Below, in pieces: positions 25,355 through 33,608 of a stretch of DNA of 64,000 nucleotides (positions are counted from its first letter, which is position 1; each line of letters begins with the position of its first letter). Source of the DNA: Scopulibacillus_A cellulosilyticus (lineage in GTDB: Bacteria; Bacillota; Bacilli; Bacillales; Sporolactobacillaceae); NCBI RefSeq assembly GCF_042665295.1, contig NZ_JBHTCO010000004.1, positions 310,001 through 374,000 on the forward strand, given 5' to 3'. The translations under genes were made by a program, and so were the position numbers. Under the pieces are notes generated by a model that made no database searches, was not told where the DNA came from, and worked only from the letters and a program-made list of their open reading frames with translations.

Positions 25355-27061
25355 ATGAACATAGATCTGTTTATAAAAAATGTTAAGGTATATAATCATT
25401 CATTCAAAAAATTCATTCAAGGAAATGTGGCGATTTCCGCTGGTAAATTCTTTTACATAGGTAAAAAAGATATGAATGCATTTGAACCCAAAGAAGTGAT
25501 TGATGGAAAAGGCCGGTTTATGATTCCGGGATTGATTGACATCCATTTACATATTGAAAGCACAATGGTAACCCCAAGCACTTTCTCCTATGGGATTATA
25601 AAAAACGGTGTAACGACAATAGTCGCTGAACCGCACGAGATGGCTAATGTTTTCGGTATTCGCGGTATTCAAGAAATGATAGATAAAAGTGATCATTGTA
25701 CTGCAGATATATTATATGGTATCCCCAGCTCAGTACCTGCCACGCAATTTGAGACAACAGGCGGAGCCATTGATATTATGGAAATTGATGAATTAGCAAA
25801 AAATGAAAGCGTAGCTTGCCTTGGTGAAATTATGGATTATATGGATGTGATCACTAAGCCGGATTGTAAAACAAACCGAATTGTCCGGCATGTCAAAAAT
25901 AATTACCCGCATCTGCCAATCGAGGGGCATTGTCCAAAATTAATGGATGAGGATTTAAGCCGGTTTATTTTTGCCGGAATTGATTCAGACCACACCCACC
26001 AAACAATTGAGGGTATGGAAGAAAGAATCCGGCTTGGCATGTTTATAGAAATACAAGAAAAATCGATGACCCCGGAAATTATTCAACACTTAGTTGAACA
26101 TGATTACGGTGAGCACTTTTGTTTTGTCACAGATGACGTTATGCCTGATTCATTTGTCGATCAAGGGCATTTAAATCATATTGTAAGAAAGGCTATTAAA
26201 ATGGGAATGAAACCCGAGGACGCTATTTATGCAAGTACGGTCACGCCAGCTAAACGAATGAGGCTTTACGATAGAGGGATGATTGCCCCGAACAAAATTG
26301 CGGATTTTTTATTGGTAAACGATATTCAATCTTTAGACATTGATCAAGTATTTAAAAATGGTATTAAAGTTTACGATTACAAGGAAAAATACGAACAAGA
26401 ATTCCAATCTAAACAATTTCCAGCCGACTTTTATGAAAGCATAAAATTGGCGCCTTTAAATACGGAAGATCTAAATATTAAAGCGCCGGTTAATAATGGC
26501 AATGTCTCATGCAGGATCATGACTATATCTGACGGCAGTACTTTTACAAAAGAGAAAATTGCCGATTTACAAGTAATAAACAGCCAATTAGATTGGGAAA
26601 ATAGTCCATTTTGCTTAATCGGGGTCTTTGAAAGATATGGGATAAACGGAAATAAAGCGCTGGGATTAGTTGGCGGCGATACAATTAAAAGAGGAGCGAT
26701 CGCAACAACATACTCTCATGACAATCATAACCTCTTGGTTGTCGGAAAAAACAAAGAAGACATCATACTTGCTGCCAACACGGTCATCGAAAACCAAGGC
26801 GGTTACTGTGTTGTCGAAAATGGCAAGGTTTTATCCTTTCTTAAGCTGCCGGTCGGCGGGATTTTATCAGAAGAGCCGTTAGAACAAATTGCCGCTGAAA
26901 TGAAAAAACTTCGCCAAGCAATGAAGGGGTTAGGATACAAGCATTATAATCCAATTATGTCATTCAGCACCCAATCATTACCTGTCAGCCCTGAACTTAA
27001 AATAACTGATCTTGGCCTCGTAAAGGTAAATGAAAGTAAAGTCGTTGATTTATTTGTATGA
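25355..27061 (+). CDS. ade: Adenine deaminase
   Basis: Deaminates adenine to hypoxanthine and ammonia. The 568-aa protein has the amidohydrolase metal motif DIHLHIEST, VAEPHEMANVFG, EGHCPKL, FVTDDVMPDSF, and the C-terminal VGGDTIKRG...PVGGILSEEPL region typical of bacterial adenine deaminases of the AdeC class. AAAGGAG lies eight bases before the ATG. No purine riboswitch is visible upstream. Freed ammonium suits the nitrogen theme of the neighbourhood. B. subtilis has a related paralog, YerA, so strict orthology is not proven. Confidence 0.9.
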   Translation: MNIDLFIKNVKVYNHSFKKFIQGNVAISAGKFFYIGKKDMNAFEPKEVIDGKGRFMIPGLIDIHLHIESTMVTPSTFSYGIIKNGVTTIVAEPHEMANVFGIRGIQEMIDKSDHCTADILYGIPSSVPATQFETTGGAIDIMEIDELAKNESVACLGEIMDYMDVITKPDCKTNRIVRHVKNNYPHLPIEGHCPKLMDEDLSRFIFAGIDSDHTHQTIEGMEERIRLGMFIEIQEKSMTPEIIQHLVEHDYGEHFCFVTDDVMPDSFVDQGHLNHIVRKAIKMGMKPEDAIYASTVTPAKRMRLYDRGMIAPNKIADFLLVNDIQSLDIDQVFKNGIKVYDYKEKYEQEFQSKQFPADFYESIKLAPLNTEDLNIKAPVNNGNVSCRIMTISDGSTFTKEKIADLQVINSQLDWENSPFCLIGVFERYGINGNKALGLVGGDTIKRGAIATTYSHDNHNLLVVGKNKEDIILAANTVIENQGGYCVVENGKVLSFLKLPVGGILSEEPLEQIAAEMKKLRQAMKGLGYKHYNPIMSFSTQSLPVSPELKITDLGLVKVNESKVVDLFV

Positions 27062-27173
27062 GCCGGGGTTAAAAATCCTCGCTTATGGAAGTCTCACTTT
27101 ATGAATCAACAAAAGTTTCACCGACCTGCGCTGCACCACCCCTAAGACCCCTCACAGCGCCATCAAATAATTT

Positions 27174-27202
27174 TTGACATGATTTGCAAAACGTATGATA
27201 AT
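27174..27202 (+). promoter_or_regulatory. SigA promoter of fumC
   Basis: TTGACA at 27174 and GATAAT at 27197 with a 17-base spacer. The leader to the fumC ATG is about 75 bases. Confidence 0.7.
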
Positions 27203-27285
27203 AGTGATGGTAGATGACAGCGGTTTCCCGTCAATGTCATAGTAATATTAGAAACTGTGGTTATAGTACAAGGGAGGACTCAGGA

Positions 27286-28674
27286 ATGGATTACAGAATT
27301 GAAAAAGATACGCTTGGCGAAGTAAAGGTACCGGCGGATAAGCTGTGGGCTGCGCAAACCCAACGCAGTAAAAACAATTTCAAAATCGGCTGGGAAAAAA
27401 TGCCCCTTCAAGTTGTTAAAGCCTTTGCTATTTTGAAAAAGAGCGCAGCGCTTGCAAATAAAAAACTTGGTAAGTTAGATGCAGAAAAAGCAGATGCTAT
27501 TGTACAAGCGGCCAACGAAATTATTGAAGGCAAGTGGGATGATCAATTTCCGCTTGTTGTTTGGCAAACCGGCAGCGGAACCCAATCTAACATGAACGTT
27601 AACGAAGTGATTGCAAACCGTTCAAACCAAATCTTGAAAGAAAAAAACAGTGAAGCGCGTGTTCACCCTAACGACGATGTCAATAAATCGCAAAGCTCAA
27701 ACGACACGTTCCCGACGGCTATGCATGTAGCTGCTGTCCTGGCTGTTGAAGATGATCTTGTCCCTGCGCTTCATAAATTAAGAAACACTTTAAAAGAAAA
27801 AGAAGAAGCTTTCCAAGATATTATTAAAATTGGCAGAACACACCTTCAAGACGCCACGCCATTAACGCTTGGCCAAGAAATCAGCGGCTGGCGCACAATG
27901 CTTGACAAAATTGATACAATGCTAAAAGAATCAACTGAGCATATGAAGGAACTGGCGATCGGCGGAACTGCTGTAGGCACAGGTCTTAATGCCCATCCGG
28001 AATTCGGTAAAATGACGGCTGAAGAAATTTCCGGTATCACAGGAAAAACCTTCACTTCTGCAGAAAATAAATTCCATGCATTGACAAGCCATGATGAAAT
28101 TGTTGCCGTTCATGGCGTATTAAAAGGTCTTGCGGCGGATCTTATGAAAATTGCCAACGATGTCAGATGGCTGGCAAGCGGTCCTCGCTGCGGCATCGGC
28201 GAAATTACTATACCAGCTAATGAACCTGGAAGCTCGATCATGCCAGGCAAAGTTAACCCGACTCAATCCGAAGCTGTGACAATGGTTGCTGCTCAAGTAA
28301 TGGGTAACGATGCAACAATCGGTTTTGCAGCAAGCCAAGGCAACTTTGAATTGAATGTTTTTAAACCTGTCATCAGCTACAACTTCTTACAATCCGTTCG
28401 ATTGCTTTCTGATGCTATGGTATCCTTTAATGACCATTGTGCAGTAGGCATTGAGCCTGATAAAGAAAAAATTGATCATTACTTGCACAATTCATTAATG
28501 TTAGTTACAGCCCTTAATCCGCATATCGGTTATGAAAATTCGGCTAAAATCGCTAAAACAGCTCACGCTGACGGCTCAACTTTAAAAGAAGCCGCCGTTA
28601 AAACAGGCATTTTAACTGAAGAGCAATTTGAAGAAATGGTTAAACCGGAGGAAATGACCGGTCCTAAAGCATAA
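27286..28674 (+). CDS. fumC: Fumarate hydratase class II
   Basis: TCA-cycle interconversion of fumarate and malate by the iron-free, tetrameric enzyme. The 462-aa protein carries the superfamily signature GSSIMPGKVNP, TGSGTQSNMNVNEV, HPNDDVNKSQSSND and GRTHLQDATPL. The start is ATG 27286, with AGGGAGG nine bases upstream; the frame stays open for 24 codons further up without a site. It has its own promoter and a very strong terminator. Confidence 0.96.
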   Translation: MDYRIEKDTLGEVKVPADKLWAAQTQRSKNNFKIGWEKMPLQVVKAFAILKKSAALANKKLGKLDAEKADAIVQAANEIIEGKWDDQFPLVVWQTGSGTQSNMNVNEVIANRSNQILKEKNSEARVHPNDDVNKSQSSNDTFPTAMHVAAVLAVEDDLVPALHKLRNTLKEKEEAFQDIIKIGRTHLQDATPLTLGQEISGWRTMLDKIDTMLKESTEHMKELAIGGTAVGTGLNAHPEFGKMTAEEISGITGKTFTSAENKFHALTSHDEIVAVHGVLKGLAADLMKIANDVRWLASGPRCGIGEITIPANEPGSSIMPGKVNPTQSEAVTMVAAQVMGNDATIGFAASQGNFELNVFKPVISYNFLQSVRLLSDAMVSFNDHCAVGIEPDKEKIDHYLHNSLMLVTALNPHIGYENSAKIAKTAHADGSTLKEAAVKTGILTEEQFEEMVKPEEMTGPKA

Positions 28675-28681
28675 TTAATAT

Positions 28682-28726
28682 AAAACAGGTTATCAAGGGA
28701 ATTTCCTTGATAACCTGTTTTTATTT
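28682..28726 (+). terminator. Intrinsic terminator after fumC
   Basis: 17-bp stem AAAACAGGTTATCAAGG/CCTTGATAACCTGTTTT followed by TATTTT. It overlaps the end of the convergent tnrA gene, which it may also terminate. Confidence 0.9.
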
Positions 28727-29032
28727 TCTCAAATGAAATTGTGAATTAATTTGTCCGCGGATCATCTTTTTCAGTTCATCTCTGGATTGGCCTTTCTGCT
28801 TTTTCAATTCTTGCCTAATTTCAAACGTTTGTACACCTTCCTCTCTTTTATTGGCAATATCCACTAATGTTTCAACATCAGCAAATGAATATTTTCGAGT
28901 GCCGCGTTCGGTTCGTTCTGGAAAAATTAATTTTCGTTCCTCATAATATCTGATTTGCCTTAGAGAGAGACCGGTTAATTCGCTGACAATACCGATAGAT
29001 ATGACTTTTTTATTTTTATAAGAGTCAGCCAT
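28721..29032 (-). CDS. tnrA: Nitrogen regulator TnrA (MerR family)
   Basis: A 103-aa MerR-type regulator. The N-terminal block KKVISIGIVSELTGLS-RQIRYYEERKLIFP, the wing RGTRKYSFADVE and ANKREEGVQT match B. subtilis TnrA almost residue for residue, and the C-terminal GQINSQFHLRK corresponds to the segment by which TnrA is captured by feedback-inhibited glutamine synthetase. GlnR, the paralog, normally has a longer C-terminus and sits beside glnA. It starts two bases after the amtB stop, with GAGGCGG inside the end of amtB, so the two are cotranscribed. Confidence 0.9.
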   Translation of the reverse strand: MADSYKNKKVISIGIVSELTGLSLRQIRYYEERKLIFPERTERGTRKYSFADVETLVDIANKREEGVQTFEIRQELKKQKGQSRDELKKMIRGQINSQFHLRK

Positions 29033-29034
29033 AC

Positions 29035-30336
29035 TTATTGTGCCGCCTCTTCAAATACTTGTGATTGAGCTGATTTTTCAAATTTGTGCTTGTGAAAGGC
29101 TTCAGGATAACCGTAACTGCCATGTGTACTGATATCAAGACCGATCATTTCTTCCCTTTTTGATACACGTAATCCTTTTAAAATACCCTTCATAATTTTC
29201 AAGATGATATATGAAATAGCGAAAGCGTACACGCCTGCGGCTGCAACACCAAGAATCTGGATGGCTAACTGTGAGAATCCGCCGCCATAAAAGAGTCCTG
29301 CTTTCCCTATTCCAACAGTCGCTGCAAGTTTAGGCGCTGCAAAAAATCCTGTTGAAATTGTTCCCCAAATGCCAGGGGTGCCATGAACGGAAAGGGCGAA
29401 TATCGGGTCATCAATTTTTATTTTTTCAAAGAATTTCATACTGTAAACAACGATGATTCCTGAAACCAAACCAATGATAACGGCAGCCCAAGTTTCCACA
29501 AAGGCGCATGAAGCAGTTATCGCAACTAAACCGGCGAGAGCGCCATTCAGCATTGTCGGAATGTCAGCTTTACGAGAGTGCAACCAGGAAATGAATAAGG
29601 AGCTGATTGCGCCGGCTGCAGCTGCTGCGTTTGTATTTAAGGCAATAAATCCAAAGAAGCTATCTTTAACAGTAATAGTACTTCCCGCATTAAATCCAAA
29701 CCAGCCGATCCATAAAATTAAGACGCCCAAAGCGGTAAACACTTGGTTGTGCCCATGAATTTGATTGGCAGACCCATCTTTATTAAACTTTCCGATTCTT
29801 GGCTTAAGGACGATCGTTCCGGCAAATGCGGCCATCGCGCCGGTTAAATGTACGACCGTGGAGCCGGCAAAATCTTGCTGCTCTAAAGTTGATAACCATC
29901 CTTTTCCCCAAATCCAATGGGCGATAACAGGATAAACCAAAATAGAGAATAGAACAGCAAAAATAATATAAACTGACAGCTTGCCCCGCTCAGCAAATCC
30001 GCCTAAAGCGATTGTCAGCGAAATACCCGCGAACGCCAGTTGAAATAAAAAATAAACGGCACCTGAAACTTCCAAACCTTTTATATCATAGCCGGAGTAA
30101 AAGAAATCCGATAATCCAATGACGGCATTCCCATGTCCGAAAATAAAACCATAACCTATTGCCCAAAAAGCAAGTGAAGCTATGCCAAAGGTAAAGATTG
30201 TTTTTCCGGCAATATGACCGGCATTCTTCATTCTTGTCGACCCGGCTTCAAGTAAAATAAAACCGCCTTGCATTAAAATAACCAAAATAGCAGCTAACAT
30301 CACCCACAAACTGTTCATCAGAAAAATCGTATTCAA
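29035..30336 (-). CDS. amtB: Ammonium transporter AmtB (NrgA)
   Basis: Ammonium channel of the plasma membrane, 433 aa with eleven predicted helices. The pore histidines are recognisable in VVHLTGAMAAFAGT and SVHGTPGIWG. Start is TTG 30336, eight bases after GGGGAG. It begins the amtB-tnrA operon behind a TATAAT promoter and two TnrA boxes. The usual partner glnK is not next to it. The C-terminal tail after GLDISTHGSYGYPE is about 20 residues. Confidence 0.94.
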   Translation of the reverse strand: MNTIFLMNSLWVMLAAILVILMQGGFILLEAGSTRMKNAGHIAGKTIFTFGIASLAFWAIGYGFIFGHGNAVIGLSDFFYSGYDIKGLEVSGAVYFLFQLAFAGISLTIALGGFAERGKLSVYIIFAVLFSILVYPVIAHWIWGKGWLSTLEQQDFAGSTVVHLTGAMAAFAGTIVLKPRIGKFNKDGSANQIHGHNQVFTALGVLILWIGWFGFNAGSTITVKDSFFGFIALNTNAAAAAGAISSLFISWLHSRKADIPTMLNGALAGLVAITASCAFVETWAAVIIGLVSGIIVVYSMKFFEKIKIDDPIFALSVHGTPGIWGTISTGFFAAPKLAATVGIGKAGLFYGGGFSQLAIQILGVAAAGVYAFAISYIILKIMKGILKGLRVSKREEMIGLDISTHGSYGYPEAFHKHKFEKSAQSQVFEEAAQ

Positions 30337-30370
30337 TAGAAACGCTCCCCTCAGTGAACCAAAATTATGA

Positions 30371-30387
30371 TGTGAATATATCTAACA
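30371..30387 (-). promoter_or_regulatory. TnrA box 2 (downstream of the inferred amtB start)
   Basis: TGTGAATATATCTAACA matches TGTNA-N7-TNACA exactly and the fuller 17-base consensus with one mismatch. Its centre lies about 17 bases downstream of the inferred transcription start, a position that would favour repression. Confidence 0.72.
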
Positions 30388-30402
30388 TCAATTGTTAATT
30401 AA

Positions 30403-30408
30403 ATTATA
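30403..30408 (-). promoter_or_regulatory. -10 element of the amtB-tnrA promoter
   Basis: Perfect TATAAT on the minus strand. The -35 position (17-base spacer) reads ATTTAA, which is poor, as expected for an activator-dependent promoter. Confidence 0.72.
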
Positions 30409-30436
30409 CAATTATTTTTATTTATTTAAATTATTA

Positions 30437-30453
30437 TGTAAGATTATCTTACA
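30437..30453 (-). promoter_or_regulatory. TnrA box 1 (activating position)
   Basis: TGTAAGATTATCTTACA is a full match to TGTNANAWWWTMTNACA and nearly a perfect palindrome. It is centred about 49 bases upstream of the start inferred from the TATAAT, the spacing known for TnrA-activated promoters such as nrgAB. Confidence 0.88.
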
Positions 30454-30474
30454 TAATAATTTGACTCAATATGA

Positions 30475-30508
30475 AAAACGTGTTTGGCGAAAATACCAAA
30501 CACGTTTT
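30475..30508 (-). terminator. Intrinsic terminator after the iron alcohol dehydrogenase
   Basis: Perfect 13-bp stem AAAACGTGTTTGG/CCAAACACGTTTT with an eight-base loop; on the minus strand the arm ends in TTTTT. Confidence 0.78.
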
Positions 30509-30534
30509 GTAAAGGGGATTTTGTAAAGTCAATG

Positions 30535-31698
30535 TTAAATTCCTTTATAAGCCTGTTCAAGAATGGCTAAGTAATCATCGGCCGTAACAGTTCTAACATT
30601 ACTTGGGGTCGAGCCATTCTGCATCGCCAGTTCAACAATGCGCGGAAAATCTTTTTTCTGAACGCCGGGAAGATCCTTTAACTTAGGGATATTAAGGTTT
30701 TCTGTAAAGGCTGTGACACCGTTAATTAGTTTTTCAATCGCAATGTCATCTGAATCTGAGTCTTTCGCAAACCTCATATAACGTGCTATCTTTGCATGCA
30801 TCGGTCGATTTTCTGTACTGTTGAATCGTAATACATAGGGTAAAAAAACTGAATTTGCAACACCATGAGGCGTATCATAAAGTCCGCCAAGCGCTTCAGC
30901 CAGGCAGTGCACGGCCGCTACATCTGCTGAGCCAAAACATAAGCCCGCTAGTAAGCTCCCTTTGAGCATGGCATAACGAGCCTCTTCGTTTTGTCCGTCT
31001 TTATATGCGATAGGCAATGCTGAAACAATTGTTTGCATGGCGCTTGCCCCAAGCGCTTGAGAAATTGGATTGGTGATTTTGCATGTATAACCTTCGATTG
31101 CATGGACTAATGCGTCAACACCAGTAGCAGCAGTAACAGAAGCAGGGACGCTGTAAGTTAATTCGGGATCAAGGACAGCAAGAGCTGGCCGCAATAGGGC
31201 ATGTTTAAGCGTCATTTTCCGATGGGTTGCCGCCTCAGTGATAACCGAAGACCTGGTGACTTCTGAACCTGTTCCTGCGGTGGTTGGTACACAAATAATC
31301 GGTGCAATATTTGTATACTCGCGCCTGCCATCCACATAATCAGCAGGAGTTCCGCCATTCGGACCGCAAAGCGCGATGGCTTTGCCTGTATCCATAGCAC
31401 TTCCTCCGCCAATAGCTACAACAGCTTCCGCCTTTATATCATTAAACTGTGCAGCACCAGTGATACAGTCCGTATCACGCGGATTTGGCGCAAGAGAGTC
31501 GAATATGGATACGCGATATCCAGAAGATTCCAAGCGGGTTTGGATCGGATCGATCAATCCTGCGCGTATAACGCCAGGGTCCGAGACAAGCAGAATCGAT
31601 GATCCTATCCCAAGGGAATTGAGCATTTCCGGCAGCTCCATCGTTTTTCCTGTCCCCATTTCAATTTTCGTCGGACAATAGTAGTTAAAGGACTTCAT
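30535..31698 (-). CDS. Iron-containing alcohol dehydrogenase
   Basis: A 387-aa group III NAD(P)-dependent alcohol dehydrogenase. NAD-binding AIGGGSAMDTGK and iron ligands in TGVDALVHAIEGYT (D and H), AVHCLAEALGG (H) and YDTPHGVANS (H) are all present. The family oxidises or forms simple alcohols or 1,3-propanediol; the substrate is not readable here. The ATG has GGGAGG upstream. A candidate CcpA site lies about 50 bases before the start, suggesting carbon control. Confidence 0.9.
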   Translation of the reverse strand: MKSFNYYCPTKIEMGTGKTMELPEMLNSLGIGSSILLVSDPGVIRAGLIDPIQTRLESSGYRVSIFDSLAPNPRDTDCITGAAQFNDIKAEAVVAIGGGSAMDTGKAIALCGPNGGTPADYVDGRREYTNIAPIICVPTTAGTGSEVTRSSVITEAATHRKMTLKHALLRPALAVLDPELTYSVPASVTAATGVDALVHAIEGYTCKITNPISQALGASAMQTIVSALPIAYKDGQNEEARYAMLKGSLLAGLCFGSADVAAVHCLAEALGGLYDTPHGVANSVFLPYVLRFNSTENRPMHAKIARYMRFAKDSDSDDIAIEKLINGVTAFTENLNIPKLKDLPGVQKKDFPRIVELAMQNGSTPSNVRTVTADDYLAILEQAYKGI

Positions 31699-32001
31699 TT
31701 ATAATTCCTCCCATTACAATAACTGAATAAGTATTTATCTACGTACGTTTAATAGCGCTTACATTAATTATACAAGAAATACTGCCGTTCCGTTTAAAAA
31801 AACGGGTATAAATAAACAGACTTTCTGAAATTTCAAGGGTCATTTTGGGATATCATTAGTATTAACAAAATGAATCTTTTTCCTAAGAAGAAAACGATTA
31901 ATGATTTATTAAAAAGAGCAGAATTAAGCATGTTTTAAAAAAGTATAAAAGAAGACAGGACACTTAAGAATTCAAGTTACCGTCTTCAACAAATCATTTT
32001 A
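31699..32001. other. 303-base intergenic region
   Basis: Holds the upstream region of the alcohol dehydrogenase, including the cre-like site at 31750, and AT-rich sequence before the end of the marR gene. A weak inverted repeat, GAAGAC/GTCTTC, lies near 31950-31988 and may terminate marR. No gene is seen. Confidence 0.5.
31750..31764 (-). promoter_or_regulatory. Candidate CcpA (cre) site
   Basis: ATGTAAGCGCTATTA on the minus strand fits WTGNAANCGNWNNCW with one mismatch, 52 bases upstream of the alcohol dehydrogenase ATG. Confidence 0.4.
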
Positions 32002-32406
32002 TTATTCCAGCATTTTTTCAGACAAGCGTAAAAAAATGGCTATTTCTTCTTCTGTTAATTTATCAAAAAATTTGTGTTTTGTTTTACTCCGTGTTTGAAT
32101 AAAACTGTCTATAAAAGAACGTCCTTTCTTAGAAAGATCAAGACGGACAACTCTTCTGTCATCATCACAACGTTTCCGTTCTATAAAATCTGTCGTTTTA
32201 ATCATTCGATCTGAAAGAGAGGTAACAGCGCCAAGCGTGATATCCAATTTTTCAGCAAGATCAGACATCCGTAAGGGACCATTTCTATAAAGGGTTTCTA
32301 ACAATTGAGTTTGCGTACCAAATAAACTAAAGTTAAACTCGTTGCGGACATTTCTATCCATTTGACGAACGAGTTTTATAAATGCTGAAATATTGTAATT
32401 TGTCAT
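32002..32406 (-). CDS. MarR family transcriptional regulator
   Basis: A 134-aa winged-helix protein: recognition helix in LRMSDLAEKLDITLGAVTSLSDRMI and wing CDDDRRVVRLDLS. AGGGGG precedes the ATG, and a clear promoter (TTTACA-N17-TACTAT) lies 30-60 bases upstream. It is monocistronic, with no obvious partner; the EamA transporter upstream has its own terminator. Confidence 0.85.
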   Translation of the reverse strand: MTNYNISAFIKLVRQMDRNVRNEFNFSLFGTQTQLLETLYRNGPLRMSDLAEKLDITLGAVTSLSDRMIKTTDFIERKRCDDDRRVVRLDLSKKGRSFIDSFIQTRSKTKHKFFDKLTEEEIAIFLRLSEKMLE

Positions 32407-32437
32407 AACGTCCCCCTTAGTTAAATTTTACATTTCT

Positions 32438-32466
32438 ATAGTACAAAAGTATTTTATTTATGTAAA
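32438..32466 (-). promoter_or_regulatory. SigA promoter of the marR gene
   Basis: On the minus strand TTTACA (32466-32461), a 17-base spacer, then TACTAT (32443-32438). Confidence 0.65.
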
Positions 32467-32491
32467 CTTTTTTGCGTTATAAGTAAATTTA

Positions 32492-32525
32492 AAATGCAGA
32501 GCTCCGGGCTAGGGGCTCTGCATTT
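32492..32525 (-). terminator. Intrinsic terminator after the EamA transporter
   Basis: 14-bp stem AAATGCAGAGCTCC/GGGGCTCTGCATTT (one G-U) with a six-base loop, followed on the minus strand by a T-rich run. Confidence 0.8.
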
Positions 32526-32530
32526 CGGTG

Positions 32531-33472
32531 TTAGTGTTCCAAATGGGTGACATTATTTGATTTTCGCCGTAAAGGATGTCTTAATTTGATTGGTTTTACT
32601 GACAATAAAATCACCGTTACTACAATGAAAAAACCGCCAATTAATTGAAATAAGCCGAAAGACACATGCAGCCAAATGACAGATACAAATGTGGCAGCCA
32701 ATGGTTCCGCGCAAGATAAGATGCTTGTTTCGGTTGGGGTAATAAATTTTAAGCTTTCGAGATAAAGGAAGTAACCGGCTAACGTACCGAACCCGATAAT
32801 AAAGATTAAAGCTAATAATGAAGGTATTGACCATTCGGATATTTTTACCTGCCATGGCGGATTAAACAAACCTTCAGCAAAACCTCCAATAAATAACCCC
32901 CATCCGACAGTTAGCGCTGATCCCCACTGCTTCATAAACTTCTTAGGGTATAGCGTATAAAAAGCAAGGGCTGCAGCCGAAATGATACCCCAGAGAATGC
33001 CGGCAACTGATAAAGACAAACTGTTAATAGAGCCATTGGTAATTAATAAATACATTCCGCACAAAGCAATGAAAAGGGCAAGCATTTCTATGAATGTTGG
33101 CATGCGTTTTTTTTGAAAAGCTAAGAAGACAGCAATAATAATCGGTGCTAAATATTGAAATAAAGTGGCTGTAACAGCATTTCCGGTGCCGATAGCTGCC
33201 ATATTAGTGTATTGAACGCCTAAGTTGCCAAGAATACCGATGAGAATGACTTGCAGCAAGCTTTTTTTATCTTTAAAAATCAGCCATATATTTATTTTTC
33301 TAGAGAGAATGATCAACATGACCAGGCCTGATACCATCAAACGGACTGTAGACAGCCAACCTACAGTAAAATGAACTTGCGATGATAACCACTGGGTTAA
33401 AGCTGCTGTTATCCCCCAAAAGGCAGCACCAGTGATAATATAAATAAAACCTAAGTAACGTTTGTTAGTCAT
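32531..33472 (-). CDS. EamA/DMT family transporter
   Basis: A 313-aa drug/metabolite transporter with ten hydrophobic segments in two EamA repeats; the second repeat ends in TPTETSILSCAEPLAATFVSVIWL, typical of the family. ATG 33472 has GGAAAGGAG eight bases upstream; the GTG at 33481 overlaps it. Transcribed divergently from a MocR regulator whose probable operator half lies inside the -10/-35 spacer of this gene. Likely an exporter of an amino acid or related metabolite. Confidence 0.87.
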   Translation of the reverse strand: MTNKRYLGFIYIITGAAFWGITAALTQWLSSQVHFTVGWLSTVRLMVSGLVMLIILSRKINIWLIFKDKKSLLQVILIGILGNLGVQYTNMAAIGTGNAVTATLFQYLAPIIIAVFLAFQKKRMPTFIEMLALFIALCGMYLLITNGSINSLSLSVAGILWGIISAAALAFYTLYPKKFMKQWGSALTVGWGLFIGGFAEGLFNPPWQVKISEWSIPSLLALIFIIGFGTLAGYFLYLESLKFITPTETSILSCAEPLAATFVSVIWLHVSFGLFQLIGGFFIVVTVILLSVKPIKLRHPLRRKSNNVTHLEH

Positions 33473-33526
33473 AGAGACCACTCCTTTCCATTGTTTTTCA
33501 GAAACCTTTAGTTGTTCTACGGAAAT

Positions 33527-33532
33527 ATTATA
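33527..33532 (-). promoter_or_regulatory. -10 element of the EamA gene
   Basis: TATAAT on the minus strand; the -35 at the proper spacing is weak (TTTCTA). The spacer contains one half of the GGTATCAG inverted repeat. Confidence 0.5.
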
Positions 33533-33540
33533 TGAACTAA

Positions 33541-33586
33541 CTGATACCTTAGAAAGGTTCAGATATGATATTATTTATGGTATCAG
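33541..33586. promoter_or_regulatory. Inverted repeat in the EamA-MocR divergent promoter region
   Basis: CTGATACC at 33541-33548 and GGTATCAG at 33579-33586 are perfect 8-base inverted repeats 38 bases apart centre to centre. Widely spaced repeats containing ATACC are known for GabR, a MocR protein, though as direct repeats. Confidence 0.6.
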
Positions 33587-33608
33587 ATATTGATTGGAGG
33601 AGCGGGTA

